A stretch of DNA of 64,000 nucleotides from Nitrospirota bacterium (GTDB taxonomy: Bacteria > Nitrospirota > Thermodesulfovibrionia > Thermodesulfovibrionales > UBA6898), in contig JACRMT010000004.1 of NCBI GenBank assembly GCA_016214855.1, forward strand, positions 620,001 to 684,000, read 5' to 3'. The notes below the pieces were generated by a model. The model saw only the letters and a program-made list of their open reading frames with translations, ran no database searches and was not told the DNA's origin. A program made the position numbers and the translations under genes. This document shows positions 25,236 to 33,384 of the stretch, in pieces (within the stretch, counting starts at the first letter, position 1; every line of letters starts with the position of its first letter).

Positions 25236-25282
25236 AGGTGTTTGTCGATACCGGCACTGTCATAGCCCTTCATCCTCTCTAA
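25232..25282 (+). pseudogene. PIN-domain (VapC-like) toxin stub
   Basis: A GTG overlapping the stop of the previous gene (GTGA) opens a frame reading VKVFVDTGTVIALHPL and a stop. The pattern FVDTGxxIAL is the first strand and catalytic Asp of PIN-domain toxins. Only 16 codons remain; the rest has been replaced by the convergent YgiT gene. It is a relic, not a working toxin. Confidence 0.55.
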
Positions 25283-25512
25283 GCAGCAAGGCTTACGACG
25301 GGGACGTTGAGATGTTTCTCGGTTTTAATCTGCTCGCTCTTCAGCACTTCGGATATTTTTTCAGAAACAGCGCCTGACATATACTTTTCTCCGCACTGTA
25401 CACACTCCCCGACGGGCACATCTTCAAAAAAAACAGGAGTCTTGTCTTTTTTGTAAAAAACAACCGAAATCTGCTTTTCGTTAATCTCGCCGCCGCACTC
25501 AAAACATTTCAT
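25279..25512 (-). CDS. YgiT-type zinc-finger antitoxin-like protein
   Basis: The protein has 77 residues: two CxxC pairs (CFECGGE at the start, CVQCGEKYM near residue 37) form the MqsA/YgiT-type zinc finger, followed by a helical tail. There is no full DNA-binding HTH domain as in MqsA, so it is the short form. It overlaps the DUF4258 gene by four bases and is second in that two-gene unit, a toxin-then-antitoxin order like mqsRA. Confidence 0.85.
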   Translation of the reverse strand: MKCFECGGEINEKQISVVFYKKDKTPVFFEDVPVGECVQCGEKYMSGAVSEKISEVLKSEQIKTEKHLNVPVVSLAA

Positions 25513-25832
25513 TTTGCAAACCTCCTTTTTTCAGGCGTTTCCCATTCTATAGGGTCCGGCTCATATATTGTGATAATCCATAGGACATCCTCAGAAAATC
25601 CGCAAACTGCGTGGAGATCTCTTCCCTGGGATGTCTTTCCCCAAACAAGACAGCTGTGACCACGCTTGTCGTGAGGGTAATCCTCGATCACCTTGCATGT
25701 CAATAATGCTTCCTTGACTTCATGCGGCAATATCCCTCTTTCGTTAATCCTCTGCAAGGCATGGACTCTGGATTGATACTGTCCGCTTGCCAGATTTGAT
25801 CTAATGAGCTGTTCTATTGCCGAATAATCCAT
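25509..25832 (-). CDS. DUF4258 family protein, probable toxin partner of the YgiT protein
   Basis: The protein has about 107 residues with the DUF4258 pattern: SRVHALQRINERGILPHEVKEAL, then VIEDYPHDKRGHSCLVWG and a C-terminal IITIYEPDP. DUF4258 belongs to the RelE/MqsR-like fold and is often paired with zinc-finger antitoxins. I chose the ATG at 25,832 because it begins the recognisable domain; a longer frame adds 22 unrelated residues. The pair appears intact, unlike the fragments around it. Confidence 0.8.
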   Translation of the reverse strand: MDYSAIEQLIRSNLASGQYQSRVHALQRINERGILPHEVKEALLTCKVIEDYPHDKRGHSCLVWGKTSQGRDLHAVCGFSEDVLWIITIYEPDPIEWETPEKRRFAK

Positions 25833-25903
25833 TCTTAAATCATAATACCATAAACCCTTATATAGCAGCAGAGGATGCGGGGGGGTGAGGGAAAGCAAGG
25901 ACC

Positions 25904-26054
25904 GTGAAGAAGCTGAAGCGTATCAGGCTCGAAAAGGCGCTCAACGAGAGTTTTGGTGCATGGAAGAACAAAGAGCATCCCCGAGATCAGGAAGGGGACA
26001 AATGCCTTTGTCCGGAGCCTCAGGAAAAGCAGCCGCCTTTCACGCGTAAAATGA
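25904..26054 (+). pseudogene. Frameshifted small antitoxin gene
   Basis: From a GTG the frame reads KKLKRIRLEKALNESFGAWK and continues to KEHP, then loses its way at a run of four C residues near 25,980. Removing one C restores PEIRKGTNAFVRSLRKSSRL and a stop at 26,052-26,054, giving a compact antitoxin-like protein of about 49 residues. An ATG overlaps that stop (ATGA) as in toxin-antitoxin operons, but the following frame (MKTLLPDF...) is not a recognisable toxin. Either a decayed module or a sequencing error. Confidence 0.6.
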
Positions 26055-26235
26055 AGACCCTTCTGCCAGACTTTCTAAGGGGGGAAGGCGAATTATCGTC
26101 TCTCTGGCGTCTTTCCTACGGAAGCTGCGTAGAGAATCCAGTGCTCTTCGAGAATCTCAATAAGCAAGTCTGACCCCATAGCGCTTCTCTTGCGCGAGCC
26201 CCTAAGATCGCCTCATCGTCAGGCATAAAGCTCCG

Positions 26236-26263
26236 TTGCGGAACCGTCTATTTTTGTGATAAT
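26236..26263 (+). promoter_or_regulatory. Possible sigma-70 promoter for the RelBE-like pair
   Basis: TTGCGG and GATAAT are separated by 16 bases, 26 bases before the antitoxin ATG and just upstream of its AGGAGG site. No other feature is visible in 26,055-26,288. Confidence 0.45.
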
Positions 26264-26288
26264 CTTTAACAAGTGCAGGAGGTTAAAA

Positions 26289-26546
26289 ATGAAAACAGGC
26301 CATAAGATAACACTGGATATTCCAAATGAACTTTTCAGAGAAATCGCTGACTTCAAAAAGCGTTCGCATATAAAAGACGACAAGGCTGCTGCTTTTGAGC
26401 TCATCAAATATGCCTTGTCACTGCCGCCATATTTTGCGTCTTTTGACTGGCAGAAGGCAGAGGAAGAGGCTGATGCCGATATAGCGGCTGGAAGGGTGAA
26501 ATCTTTTTCCTCTGTTGACGATCTGCTCGCTGATCTCAAGGCATGA
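26289..26546 (+). CDS. RelB/ribbon-helix-helix-type antitoxin
   Basis: The protein has 85 residues. The start MKTGHKITLDIPNELFREIA suggests a ribbon-helix-helix or RelB-like DNA-binding strand, and the C-terminus DWQKAEEEADADIAAGR is a typical acidic toxin-binding tail. AGGAGG precedes the ATG at 26,289. It overlaps the toxin frame by four bases (ATGA). It should repress its own operon and neutralise the toxin, though the toxin gene is frameshifted. Confidence 0.8.
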   Translation: MKTGHKITLDIPNELFREIADFKKRSHIKDDKAAAFELIKYALSLPPYFASFDWQKAEEEADADIAAGRVKSFSSVDDLLADLKA

Positions 26547-26802
26547 GGCTTGATTACGCCGATTCTTTTAAACAGGACTTTCAACAACTGCCTGCTCATA
26601 TCCAGAAGGTTTTTAAAAATAAGTTAAGGCTTTTCCTGCAGAACATAAAACACCCTTCTCTCAGGGTCAAAAAATGCAGGGATACGAGAACCGCTGGGAG
26701 GCCAGCATCAATATGTTCTATCGTTTTACCTTTGAAATCCATACAGACCATTACCTTTTCAGGAGAATCGGACCTCATGATGATGTCCTGAAGCGTCCAT
26801 AA
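26543..26802 (+). pseudogene. RelE/ParE-family toxin interrupted by a frameshift
   Basis: The first half reads MRLDYADSFKQDFQQLPAHI, a RelE/ParE start. At a run of six A residues near 26,670 the frame slips: the continuing homology (MQGYENRWEASINMFYRF, ending IGPHDDVLKRP) lies in the -1 frame up to a stop at 26,800-26,802. One extra A, or -1 slippage at the A-run, gives a full-length toxin of about 86 residues. Without it the product is truncated and probably inactive. I call it a pseudogene but the slippage alternative is open. Confidence 0.7.
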
Positions 26803-26811
26803 TTTCCCTCT

Positions 26812-28740
26812 TCAAATATCTTCAGCTCTTTTTCCTGTTCCGAGCTTTTTCAAAAGGGCTTTGTACCTCTGCCTGACATGATCGGTCATCTCGCGACTGC
26901 CAAAGCGGTGGGACTCGTACAGATTCAGAAATTCCTCAGCCTCGATACCAAACCCGCCTTTCCGCGAGACCCTAAGCAAATCGCCTGCGGTCATCGCATC
27001 GGTCACTTTAAGACCCTTCTTCCTCAGTAGGGCGCGAAACTCAAGATAGGTCCTGGTGACAAAGCTGTATCTCCTGAATCTGAGCTTCTTCATTACTGCA
27101 TAGAGAAGAAGGCTGACAAAGCCAAGTGCAAGGGACCAGAATAAAACCGTTCTAAAACTTGAGAAGCGAAGCTTAGGCAGGCCTTTCAGCGTAAAGGGAG
27201 AGGCAAGTGTCCTCACGATCTCCTTCTGATCCTCAGAGCTGAAACCCACAACATACCGGGTCCACTGGAGCCTCAGTGAATCAAGAAAATGCGACAATGC
27301 AGGAGGCTTCTGCGCAGCGACCGCAGGCGTCGGGTCAAAGCGTTTCCATTCATTGCCGATGAGCGCCTCGACCCAGGCATGCGCGTCGCTCTGCCTCACA
27401 ATAAGATAGTTGCCATATTCATTCCGCTCGCCTCCGTAGAATCCGTTCACAACCCGGCTGGGAATACCGAGACCCCTGAGCATGATGACCATGGAGGATG
27501 CGTAATGTTCGCAGAACCCCGTCTTGGTCCTGAAAAGAAAGTTCTCAAGAACGCTCATGCCAACAGGAGGAGGCACAGTTGCAAGTGAATAGGCAAAGTT
27601 CCTTTTCAGATATGCTTCAATCGCAAAAGCCCTCTGCAGATCTGATGAACTGCCGCCAGTCACGCTCTTTGCAAGACCGATAATATTTTCGACGCCGCGC
27701 GGCACTTGTAGGTACCGCTTTTCCGATCTGCCCGTCAGGATACCCGCCATGTCGCTGCGCACCGTATATTTGATACGGCGCGACAGTTTGCCCGGCATGG
27801 TTATACCCGATGCATCGTCGACCAGAAGAGAGAATGTGTCCACATTCACTGCAGTCATTTTCGCAAGGCCAAAGATAACGTCAGAATCGATCGGCTCAAG
27901 ATAAATCCGCTGCTCAACAACCCGTGTCCGGTCATAGGGAGCGATAACAAATTCATCGCCCGTCTTCAGCAGTCTGCTTTTTTCTCTTGCCGTATTTCTC
28001 CAGGATACGCCGTCAAACGAATCCATGGCAATACCTCGCCAGTAGTGCGGAGAACTGACCTCCTGATCCATCTCTATCCTCATAACCACGGTCTGGTCGA
28101 GCTTGATATCGCCAAAAGAACCAAAATCAACCTTATCAGAAAATCCGACGGTCTTTATCCCGCGAATATGGCTTTTTCCGATAAAGCGCTGCGGCGTCCG
28201 GGGAAGAGCCATGAAGAAGATCGCTGTGCAGAGCACCGTGAGCATGACGATAGCCGTGACCGGCCGTCGTATGCGCACCCTGCCGAGCGTGCCTTCTTTC
28301 AGAAAATGGGAAAGAACCATGGCCGTTACCAGCAGGACCATAAAGATCACAAAGATAACGCCAAAGGTGAGCGCACGGGTCAGTTCCGATGCAATGATCA
28401 ATTGAAGCAGGGACATAAAATAGACCTGCAGATGGTCCCATGGCTCCTTGAGATCAAAGCTCTTGATGCCCTGGAAGGTTATGGTCATATGTGCAACAGC
28501 AAGAAATACATCACCCGTTATGACCGATGCATCAGCGATGAAAACGAACAGGGCGGCCTGGGCCAGAATGGCTGCCACCCGCTTCGATGCCTGGGGCCGA
28601 TCCCTGAAAAATCGATAATAGCCGCCGAATATTGAGAGACCGCCCGTGCATACGAGCAGGTTCATCTCACCGGTGATCAGCAGGCTGATGCAGCCGGTGA
28701 GCGCCAGGACAGCGGTTATGCTCTTATAGAGTATCGGCAT
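26812..28740 (-). CDS. Membrane-anchored transglutaminase-like protein (TgpA/DUF3488 type)
   Basis: The protein has 642 residues. Five or six transmembrane helices occupy the first 200 residues; a large periplasmic region carries a transglutaminase-like core with catalytic Cys in TGFCEHYASSMVIMLRG, His in SDAHAWVEAL and Asp in KRFDPTPA; another membrane helix near 535 is followed by a cytoplasmic tail resembling DUF4129. This is the TgpA layout. It overlaps the DUF58 gene by 17 bases and completes a moxR-DUF58-tgpA operon, whose members are thought to act together in envelope protein maturation or stress. Confidence 0.93.
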   Translation of the reverse strand: MPILYKSITAVLALTGCISLLITGEMNLLVCTGGLSIFGGYYRFFRDRPQASKRVAAILAQAALFVFIADASVITGDVFLAVAHMTITFQGIKSFDLKEPWDHLQVYFMSLLQLIIASELTRALTFGVIFVIFMVLLVTAMVLSHFLKEGTLGRVRIRRPVTAIVMLTVLCTAIFFMALPRTPQRFIGKSHIRGIKTVGFSDKVDFGSFGDIKLDQTVVMRIEMDQEVSSPHYWRGIAMDSFDGVSWRNTAREKSRLLKTGDEFVIAPYDRTRVVEQRIYLEPIDSDVIFGLAKMTAVNVDTFSLLVDDASGITMPGKLSRRIKYTVRSDMAGILTGRSEKRYLQVPRGVENIIGLAKSVTGGSSSDLQRAFAIEAYLKRNFAYSLATVPPPVGMSVLENFLFRTKTGFCEHYASSMVIMLRGLGIPSRVVNGFYGGERNEYGNYLIVRQSDAHAWVEALIGNEWKRFDPTPAVAAQKPPALSHFLDSLRLQWTRYVVGFSSEDQKEIVRTLASPFTLKGLPKLRFSSFRTVLFWSLALGFVSLLLYAVMKKLRFRRYSFVTRTYLEFRALLRKKGLKVTDAMTAGDLLRVSRKGGFGIEAEEFLNLYESHRFGSREMTDHVRQRYKALLKKLGTGKRAEDI

Positions 28741-29725
28741 GGATCACCAAATCTGCTGAAGCAGCAACTGCCCTCAGGCCTGACTGTGCTGATTTCAGGA
28801 TCGCAATTGAGAAACCGTCTTGCCCGATGCCGGAGAGGTCTGCGTCCTCTTCCTCCTGGTTGATCACTGCAAGGATATCGAGGATCGAGCGGAGATGTTC
28901 CTCTCCGCTTCCGAAAGGCATGCTCTTTCCGGCTGCGATAAACCGCACAGGATATCCCGCTTCGACATACTGTTTTGCCAGGGAGGCTGCGATCGAGACC
29001 GCAGTTTCGAAATGCATATCATCATGCGGTAGGAGATTATCGAGCAGGATCGTTATTTTTTGAGATGCATATTCGGCATACTCCCGAATGAGAAACCCCT
29101 CCAGCTTTGCTGATGCCTTCCAGTGGATCCTCCGCCAGTCATCGCCATGCTGATACGCACGAAGGGAATGGACCTCGTCCCCTCTGCCCCTGACAGCCAC
29201 CACACCCTCTTCCTGTCGCCCCGCAGTAACCTCTTGCATTTCCCTGACATCACGCAACTTCGGATATACAAGGACCTGGCCTGAGACGTTAACTGACATG
29301 CTCTTGCGGAACAGGATAAAGGGAAAGCCGCTTTGGACAAGAAAATCCCTGTGCCCATACAGTCCCCTCTTCCTGAAAACCAATACCATCTTCTCCCTGA
29401 AAACGCCGTGCCCGGAGATCTGTGCACAGTATACCGGTGCAACTGCATCCTCAGCAGTGATGATCACCGAGTACACAGGGACCTTCTTGTTATTATGCAT
29501 GCGCAGTTCAATACGCACCTGCTCCTCCGCAAACACCGGCCCTTCGATCGATACTTCGAGAACGAGCTTCGCAAGGTTCAGCCTGAGGATCAGATAGGAG
29601 AGTGCAATAAACGAGAGCATGAGCGAGAGGATAAGATAGATAAGATTATTACCGGTATTGATCGCAGCGACGGCGATCAGAACTGCAGCAAGCAGGAAGC
29701 GTTTGCCCTCGCGCGTGAGTTTCAT
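28724..29725 (-). CDS. DUF58 domain membrane protein
   Basis: The protein has 333 residues. Two hydrophobic segments (about 10-45) are followed by a beta domain and the DUF58 signature VRGRGDEVHSLRAYQHGDDW and RRIHWKASAKLEGFLIREY, then a vWA-like C-terminal half (KITILLDNLLP). DUF58 proteins are encoded with MoxR ATPases, which are believed to remodel them. The operon is moxR, a gap with a hairpin repeat, this gene, then the transglutaminase. Confidence 0.92.
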   Translation of the reverse strand: MKLTREGKRFLLAAVLIAVAAINTGNNLIYLILSLMLSFIALSYLILRLNLAKLVLEVSIEGPVFAEEQVRIELRMHNNKKVPVYSVIITAEDAVAPVYCAQISGHGVFREKMVLVFRKRGLYGHRDFLVQSGFPFILFRKSMSVNVSGQVLVYPKLRDVREMQEVTAGRQEEGVVAVRGRGDEVHSLRAYQHGDDWRRIHWKASAKLEGFLIREYAEYASQKITILLDNLLPHDDMHFETAVSIAASLAKQYVEAGYPVRFIAAGKSMPFGSGEEHLRSILDILAVINQEEEDADLSGIGQDGFSIAILKSAQSGLRAVAASADLVIHADTL

Positions 29726-29790
29726 GGAAAAATTCTCAATCCGATGATAGTCAGTTGTTTATTAACCGTTTCGCAACAGGCTTTACCCTG

Positions 29791-29876
29791 TATAAATCTC
29801 CCCTCGCCCCTCTTTGCCAAAGAGGGGTTACTAATTCCTCCCTTTAGCAAAGGGAGGGTCGGAGGGATTTTATAAA
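29791..29876. repeat. Hairpin-rich dispersed repeat, copy 1
   Basis: Two adjacent hairpins, CCCCTCTTTGCCAAAGAGGGG and CCTCCCTTTAGCAAAGGGAGG, are bordered by AAATCTCCCC on one side and GGAGGGATTT on the other. The same element in the opposite orientation is at 32,282-32,358, and relatives lie near 54,968-55,073. It sits between moxR and the DUF58 gene and could weaken read-through. Confidence 0.8.
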
Positions 29877-29918
29877 TAAATGAAGCTTCGTTTTACCCTC
29901 TATCAAAACATTCTTCCC

Positions 29919-30842
29919 TCAGACCGGCACGGGAATGCTCTCGACCATATCCCTCACCACATCCTCTGCGTCAAAGATACCTCTTCGGGTCTTCAGGATC
30001 AGCCTGTGGCCGAGAACAGAGGGTGCCAGGCGCTTTATATCATCAGGCACGATAAAGTCCCTGCCGGTGTAATATGCATGAGCCTTTGCTGCCCTGAGCA
30101 GGAACTGGGCGCCGCGCGTGCTTGAACCGAGCCTGATCCTGTCATCACTTCTTGTAGCAATAATGATCTTCATCAGATAGTCCATGACCGTATCCTCAAC
30201 CGCAACCGCATCCGCGGCTTCCTGCATCTTCAGGATATCCGCCTTTGTTACAACAGGGGCAAGCTTTTCGATCAGGGCAAAGCCGGACAACCCGGCAACA
30301 GCACGCTTCTCGTGTTCAGGGTCCGGGTACCCAAGCCTGATCTGCATCATGAAACGGTCGAGCTGACTTTCAGGCAGAGGAAAGGTCCCGTGGTATTCGA
30401 CAGGGTTCTGTGTTGCGATCACCATGAAGGGATCGGGAAGCACAAGCGTGCGGCGGTCCATGGTGATCTTCCGCTCGTTCATTGCCTCAAGCAGTGCTGA
30501 CTGGGTCCTCGGACTTGTCCTGTTAATCTCGTCAGCAAGCACGATATTCGCAAACACAGGGCCTGGCTTGAACTCGAACTCCCTGCTCTCAGGGTTGAAG
30601 ATGCTCACGCCGATAATATCAGAGGGCATCATATCGCTGGTGAACTGGATCCTTTGAAACGCGCAGTCGGTGGCCTTTGCAAGGGCATAGGCAAGGGTCG
30701 TCTTGCCGACTCCAGGGACATCCTCTATCAGCAGGTTGCCACGGCCAAGCAGCGTGACGATCGCCATTGCCACGGCCTCCGACTTCCCGCGGATGACCGA
30801 TTCCACCGCAGTTTGAAGTTGCTTTATAAAGGTATTTTGCAT
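29919..30842 (-). CDS. MoxR-family AAA+ ATPase
   Basis: The protein has 307 residues with Walker A GVGKTTLAYALAKA near residue 41, Walker B VLADEINRTSPRTQSALLEA near residue 102, the sensor-1 region FMVIATQNPVEYHGTFPLPE and a C-terminal lid (DDIKRLAPSVLGHR). MoxR ATPases act as chaperone-like remodelers, here with DUF58 and the transglutaminase. It is divergent from argH, with about 50 bases between them. Confidence 0.94.
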   Translation of the reverse strand: MQNTFIKQLQTAVESVIRGKSEAVAMAIVTLLGRGNLLIEDVPGVGKTTLAYALAKATDCAFQRIQFTSDMMPSDIIGVSIFNPESREFEFKPGPVFANIVLADEINRTSPRTQSALLEAMNERKITMDRRTLVLPDPFMVIATQNPVEYHGTFPLPESQLDRFMMQIRLGYPDPEHEKRAVAGLSGFALIEKLAPVVTKADILKMQEAADAVAVEDTVMDYLMKIIIATRSDDRIRLGSSTRGAQFLLRAAKAHAYYTGRDFIVPDDIKRLAPSVLGHRLILKTRRGIFDAEDVVRDMVESIPVPV

Positions 30843-30894
30843 AATAATTATTCTATTCTAAATCGGCATCACTTTGCATAGGTATTTAATCCGA

Positions 30895-32268
30895 ATGAAG
30901 AAACTCTGGGCAGGCAGGTTCACGCAGCAGACATCGGGAACGGTAGAGTCCTTTACCGAGTCGATCTCCTTTGATAAAAAGCTCTGGAAGCATGACATCA
31001 CCGGCAGTATTGCCCATGCCAGGATGCTGGCCCGGCAGCGCATCATAACAAAAAAAGAGGCAGATGCCATCGTGGCAGGGCTTGAACAGATCGCAGCAAA
31101 GATCGGGAAAGGCTCATTCCCATTCTCCTCTCAACTTGAAGATATCCATATGAATATCGAATCAGCCCTGACAGAAAAGGTCGGGGACGCGGGCAAGCGG
31201 CTCCATACCGCACGCTCCAGGAACGATCAGGTGGCTGTTGACCTGCGGCTCTATCTGAAAGATGAAATACAGAAGATCATCCTGTTGCTGCGGCGACTGC
31301 AAAAGACATTTGTCACATTGGCAGAGAAGCATCAGAATACGGTCATGCCGGGATATACCCATCTCCAGAGGGCACAGCCGGTCCTCCTCGGCCATCATCT
31401 GCTGGCTTATGTTGAGATGTTCCAGAGGGACAGGGACCGTTTTCAGGACTGTCTGAAACGCGCTGACGTCTGCCCGCTCGGGGCCTGCGCTCTGTCAGGC
31501 ACGTCACTGCCCACGGACAGGGCGTACACGGCGAAATTGCTGGGCTTCAGGGAAGTTTCGGGCAACAGTATCGACAGCGTCTCTGACAGGGACTTTGCAC
31601 TCGAATTCCTTTCCTGCGCTGCGATCGCCATGATGCACCTTTCCCGGCTTGCCGAAGAATTGATCCTCTGGTCAACAGAGGAGTTCCGCTTCATCGAAAT
31701 ATCCGACCGGTTCACAACCGGTTCGAGCATCATGCCGCAGAAGAAGAACCCTGATGTTGCAGAATTGATGCGCGGCAAGACCGGCCGTGTCTATGGCAAT
31801 CTTATAACGCTTTTGACCCTGATGAAAGGCCTTCCCCTTGCATACAACCGGGACATGCAGGAAGACAAGCTGCCTGTCTTCGACTCGGTCGAGACGCTTC
31901 ATGCCTGCCTCGCGGTGCTTGACGAGATGATGAAAGAAGTGAAGTTCAACACCGCGCGACTTGCAGAGACAGCCGGAGAGGGATATTCCACAGCCACGGA
32001 CATCGCAGAGTATCTGGTCAGAAAAGGCGTTCCGTTCAGGGAGGCGCATGAGATCACCGGCAGGATCGTGCTCTCCTGCATCACGAAGAATAAGAAGCTG
32101 ACCGACCTTTCGCTGAAAGAGCTCTCAGCTTTCTCTCCGAAGATATCCGGGGATATCATCCCTGTTCTCGACCCTGCTGTATCGATCAGGTCTCGGACAT
32201 CGTTCGGCGGCACATCACCGTCAGAAGTGAAGAGACAGATCAGACATTATAAAAAAATACTGAAATGA
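30895..32268 (+). CDS. argH: Argininosuccinate lyase
   Basis: This 457-residue enzyme of the fumarase/aspartase superfamily catalyses the last step of arginine synthesis, splitting argininosuccinate to arginine and fumarate. Signature loop GSSIMPQKKNPDVAELMRG, with KLWAGRFTQQTSG at the start and HTARSRNDQVAVDLRLYLKD in the first third. The ATG at 30,895 begins at the conserved N-terminus; a TTG 21 bases upstream is possible. Its TGA overlaps an ATG of the next frame. No other arg genes are in the window. Confidence 0.97.
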   Translation: MKKLWAGRFTQQTSGTVESFTESISFDKKLWKHDITGSIAHARMLARQRIITKKEADAIVAGLEQIAAKIGKGSFPFSSQLEDIHMNIESALTEKVGDAGKRLHTARSRNDQVAVDLRLYLKDEIQKIILLLRRLQKTFVTLAEKHQNTVMPGYTHLQRAQPVLLGHHLLAYVEMFQRDRDRFQDCLKRADVCPLGACALSGTSLPTDRAYTAKLLGFREVSGNSIDSVSDRDFALEFLSCAAIAMMHLSRLAEELILWSTEEFRFIEISDRFTTGSSIMPQKKNPDVAELMRGKTGRVYGNLITLLTLMKGLPLAYNRDMQEDKLPVFDSVETLHACLAVLDEMMKEVKFNTARLAETAGEGYSTATDIAEYLVRKGVPFREAHEITGRIVLSCITKNKKLTDLSLKELSAFSPKISGDIIPVLDPAVSIRSRTSFGGTSPSEVKRQIRHYKKILK

Positions 32269-32281
32269 AGCCATTGACTGA

Positions 32282-32358
32282 AAAATCCCTCCTATCCTCC
32301 CTTTGCCAAAGGGAGGTATCATGCCCCTCTTTATCAAAGAGGGGTGAGGGGAGATTTT
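32282..32358. repeat. Hairpin-rich dispersed repeat, copy 2 (inverted)
   Basis: Hairpins CCTCCCTTTGCCAAAGGGAGG and CCCCTCTTTATCAAAGAGGGG are bordered by AAATCCCTCC and GGGGAGATTT, in the opposite orientation to copy 1. It lies between the argH stop and the lipoprotein signal sequence, in frame with an ATG at 32,265, and supplies the GGGGAG ribosome site for a TTG start. Confidence 0.8.
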
Positions 32359-33320
32359 TGAAGTGTGTCAGCTTACCTAAAAGAAAAGATCTTTTTCTGG
32401 TTTTGACAGCAATCTTACTCTCAATCGCCGTCTTTGGCTGCGGCAAAAAAGGCGATCCGACGCTCAAGTCCTATGAAAGACCGGAGACGCCTTCAAACCT
32501 CGGTATAGTCCACCGGGAGGACTCCCTGTTCATCACATGGGCATATCCTCCGGCAAAGGAATACCTCTTGTCACAGTTCCTTGTCCTGCGCAGAACAGGA
32601 CAAGAGTTCGAAAAACTGGCCGTGGTTGATAAAGAAAGCCGCAGCTATATCGATACAAAGATCTCCGCCGGAAGCACCTATGAATATAAGGTGGTATCGC
32701 AGAACCTTCGGGGCGTACAGAGCAGCGACCCTGCTGCAGTTTCTGCCTCCCCTCTCCAGGCTCCCCTGCGGCCGACAAAACTGTCCTATTCGGTTTCAGG
32801 CAATACGGTTACTCTTGTGTGGGAGCCGTCAGCCAGGGGCACCCTGTTCAATGTATACCGGAGCACGGAAAAAGGGAAATTCGGCATGAAGCCGATCAAT
32901 CCGGAGCCCCTTTCCGAGCCGATAGTTAAAGACGCCTTTTCAGTAAATACTGTTTTTCATTATACGGTCAGAAGCCTGACAGGGGGAAGTGCCAGAGGTG
33001 AGGGCCCGGCATCAGATGAGCTTACGATCGACGCAAGAGACCTCGTGCCGCCCATGCCCCGCAATCTTCAGGCATTTCCCGCACCTGACAAAGTCTTTCT
33101 CTCGTGGACCGAACTTGATGAACTTTGGATAACAGGCTTCAACGTTTACCGGAAGACTGACAACGATGATTTTGTCCTTCTGGGCAAGACGCAGACTCCG
33201 GCATTCCTCGACGCAGAGGCCCCTTCATCTAAAAAGGATTACCGGATTACGGCGGTAGGGATCTCAAAAGAGGGGCCTGCAGCAGAGATAAAGAGCATTT
33301 TCTATATCCCGCAGCGATAA
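32358..33320 (+). CDS. Lipoprotein with fibronectin type III domains
   Basis: A positively charged lead and hydrophobic segment end in a lipobox (LSIAVFGC), followed by three FN3-like units of about 90 residues (PSNLGIVHREDSLFITWAYP; PTKLSYSVSGNTVTLVWEP; PRNLQAFPAPDKVFLSWTEL). Such proteins are surface or periplasmic lipoproteins with adhesive or scaffold roles. An ATG at 32,265, overlapping the argH stop, would add 31 residues encoded by the dispersed repeat; I prefer the TTG at 32,358, four bases after GGGGAG, because it starts just before the signal sequence. Confidence 0.8.
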   Translation: MKCVSLPKRKDLFLVLTAILLSIAVFGCGKKGDPTLKSYERPETPSNLGIVHREDSLFITWAYPPAKEYLLSQFLVLRRTGQEFEKLAVVDKESRSYIDTKISAGSTYEYKVVSQNLRGVQSSDPAAVSASPLQAPLRPTKLSYSVSGNTVTLVWEPSARGTLFNVYRSTEKGKFGMKPINPEPLSEPIVKDAFSVNTVFHYTVRSLTGGSARGEGPASDELTIDARDLVPPMPRNLQAFPAPDKVFLSWTELDELWITGFNVYRKTDNDDFVLLGKTQTPAFLDAEAPSSKKDYRITAVGISKEGPAAEIKSIFYIPQR

Positions 33321-33384
33321 GTTGACTTGCAGACCGGAATTCATTAGTCTATTTCTCTATTAATTTTTCCTCCGGGGCGCAAAT

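Noticed and set aside
26812-28740. Plus-strand frames inside the transglutaminase gene (for example 28,045-28,635)
   Set aside because: Shadow of a well-supported minus-strand gene with catalytic Cys, His and Asp.
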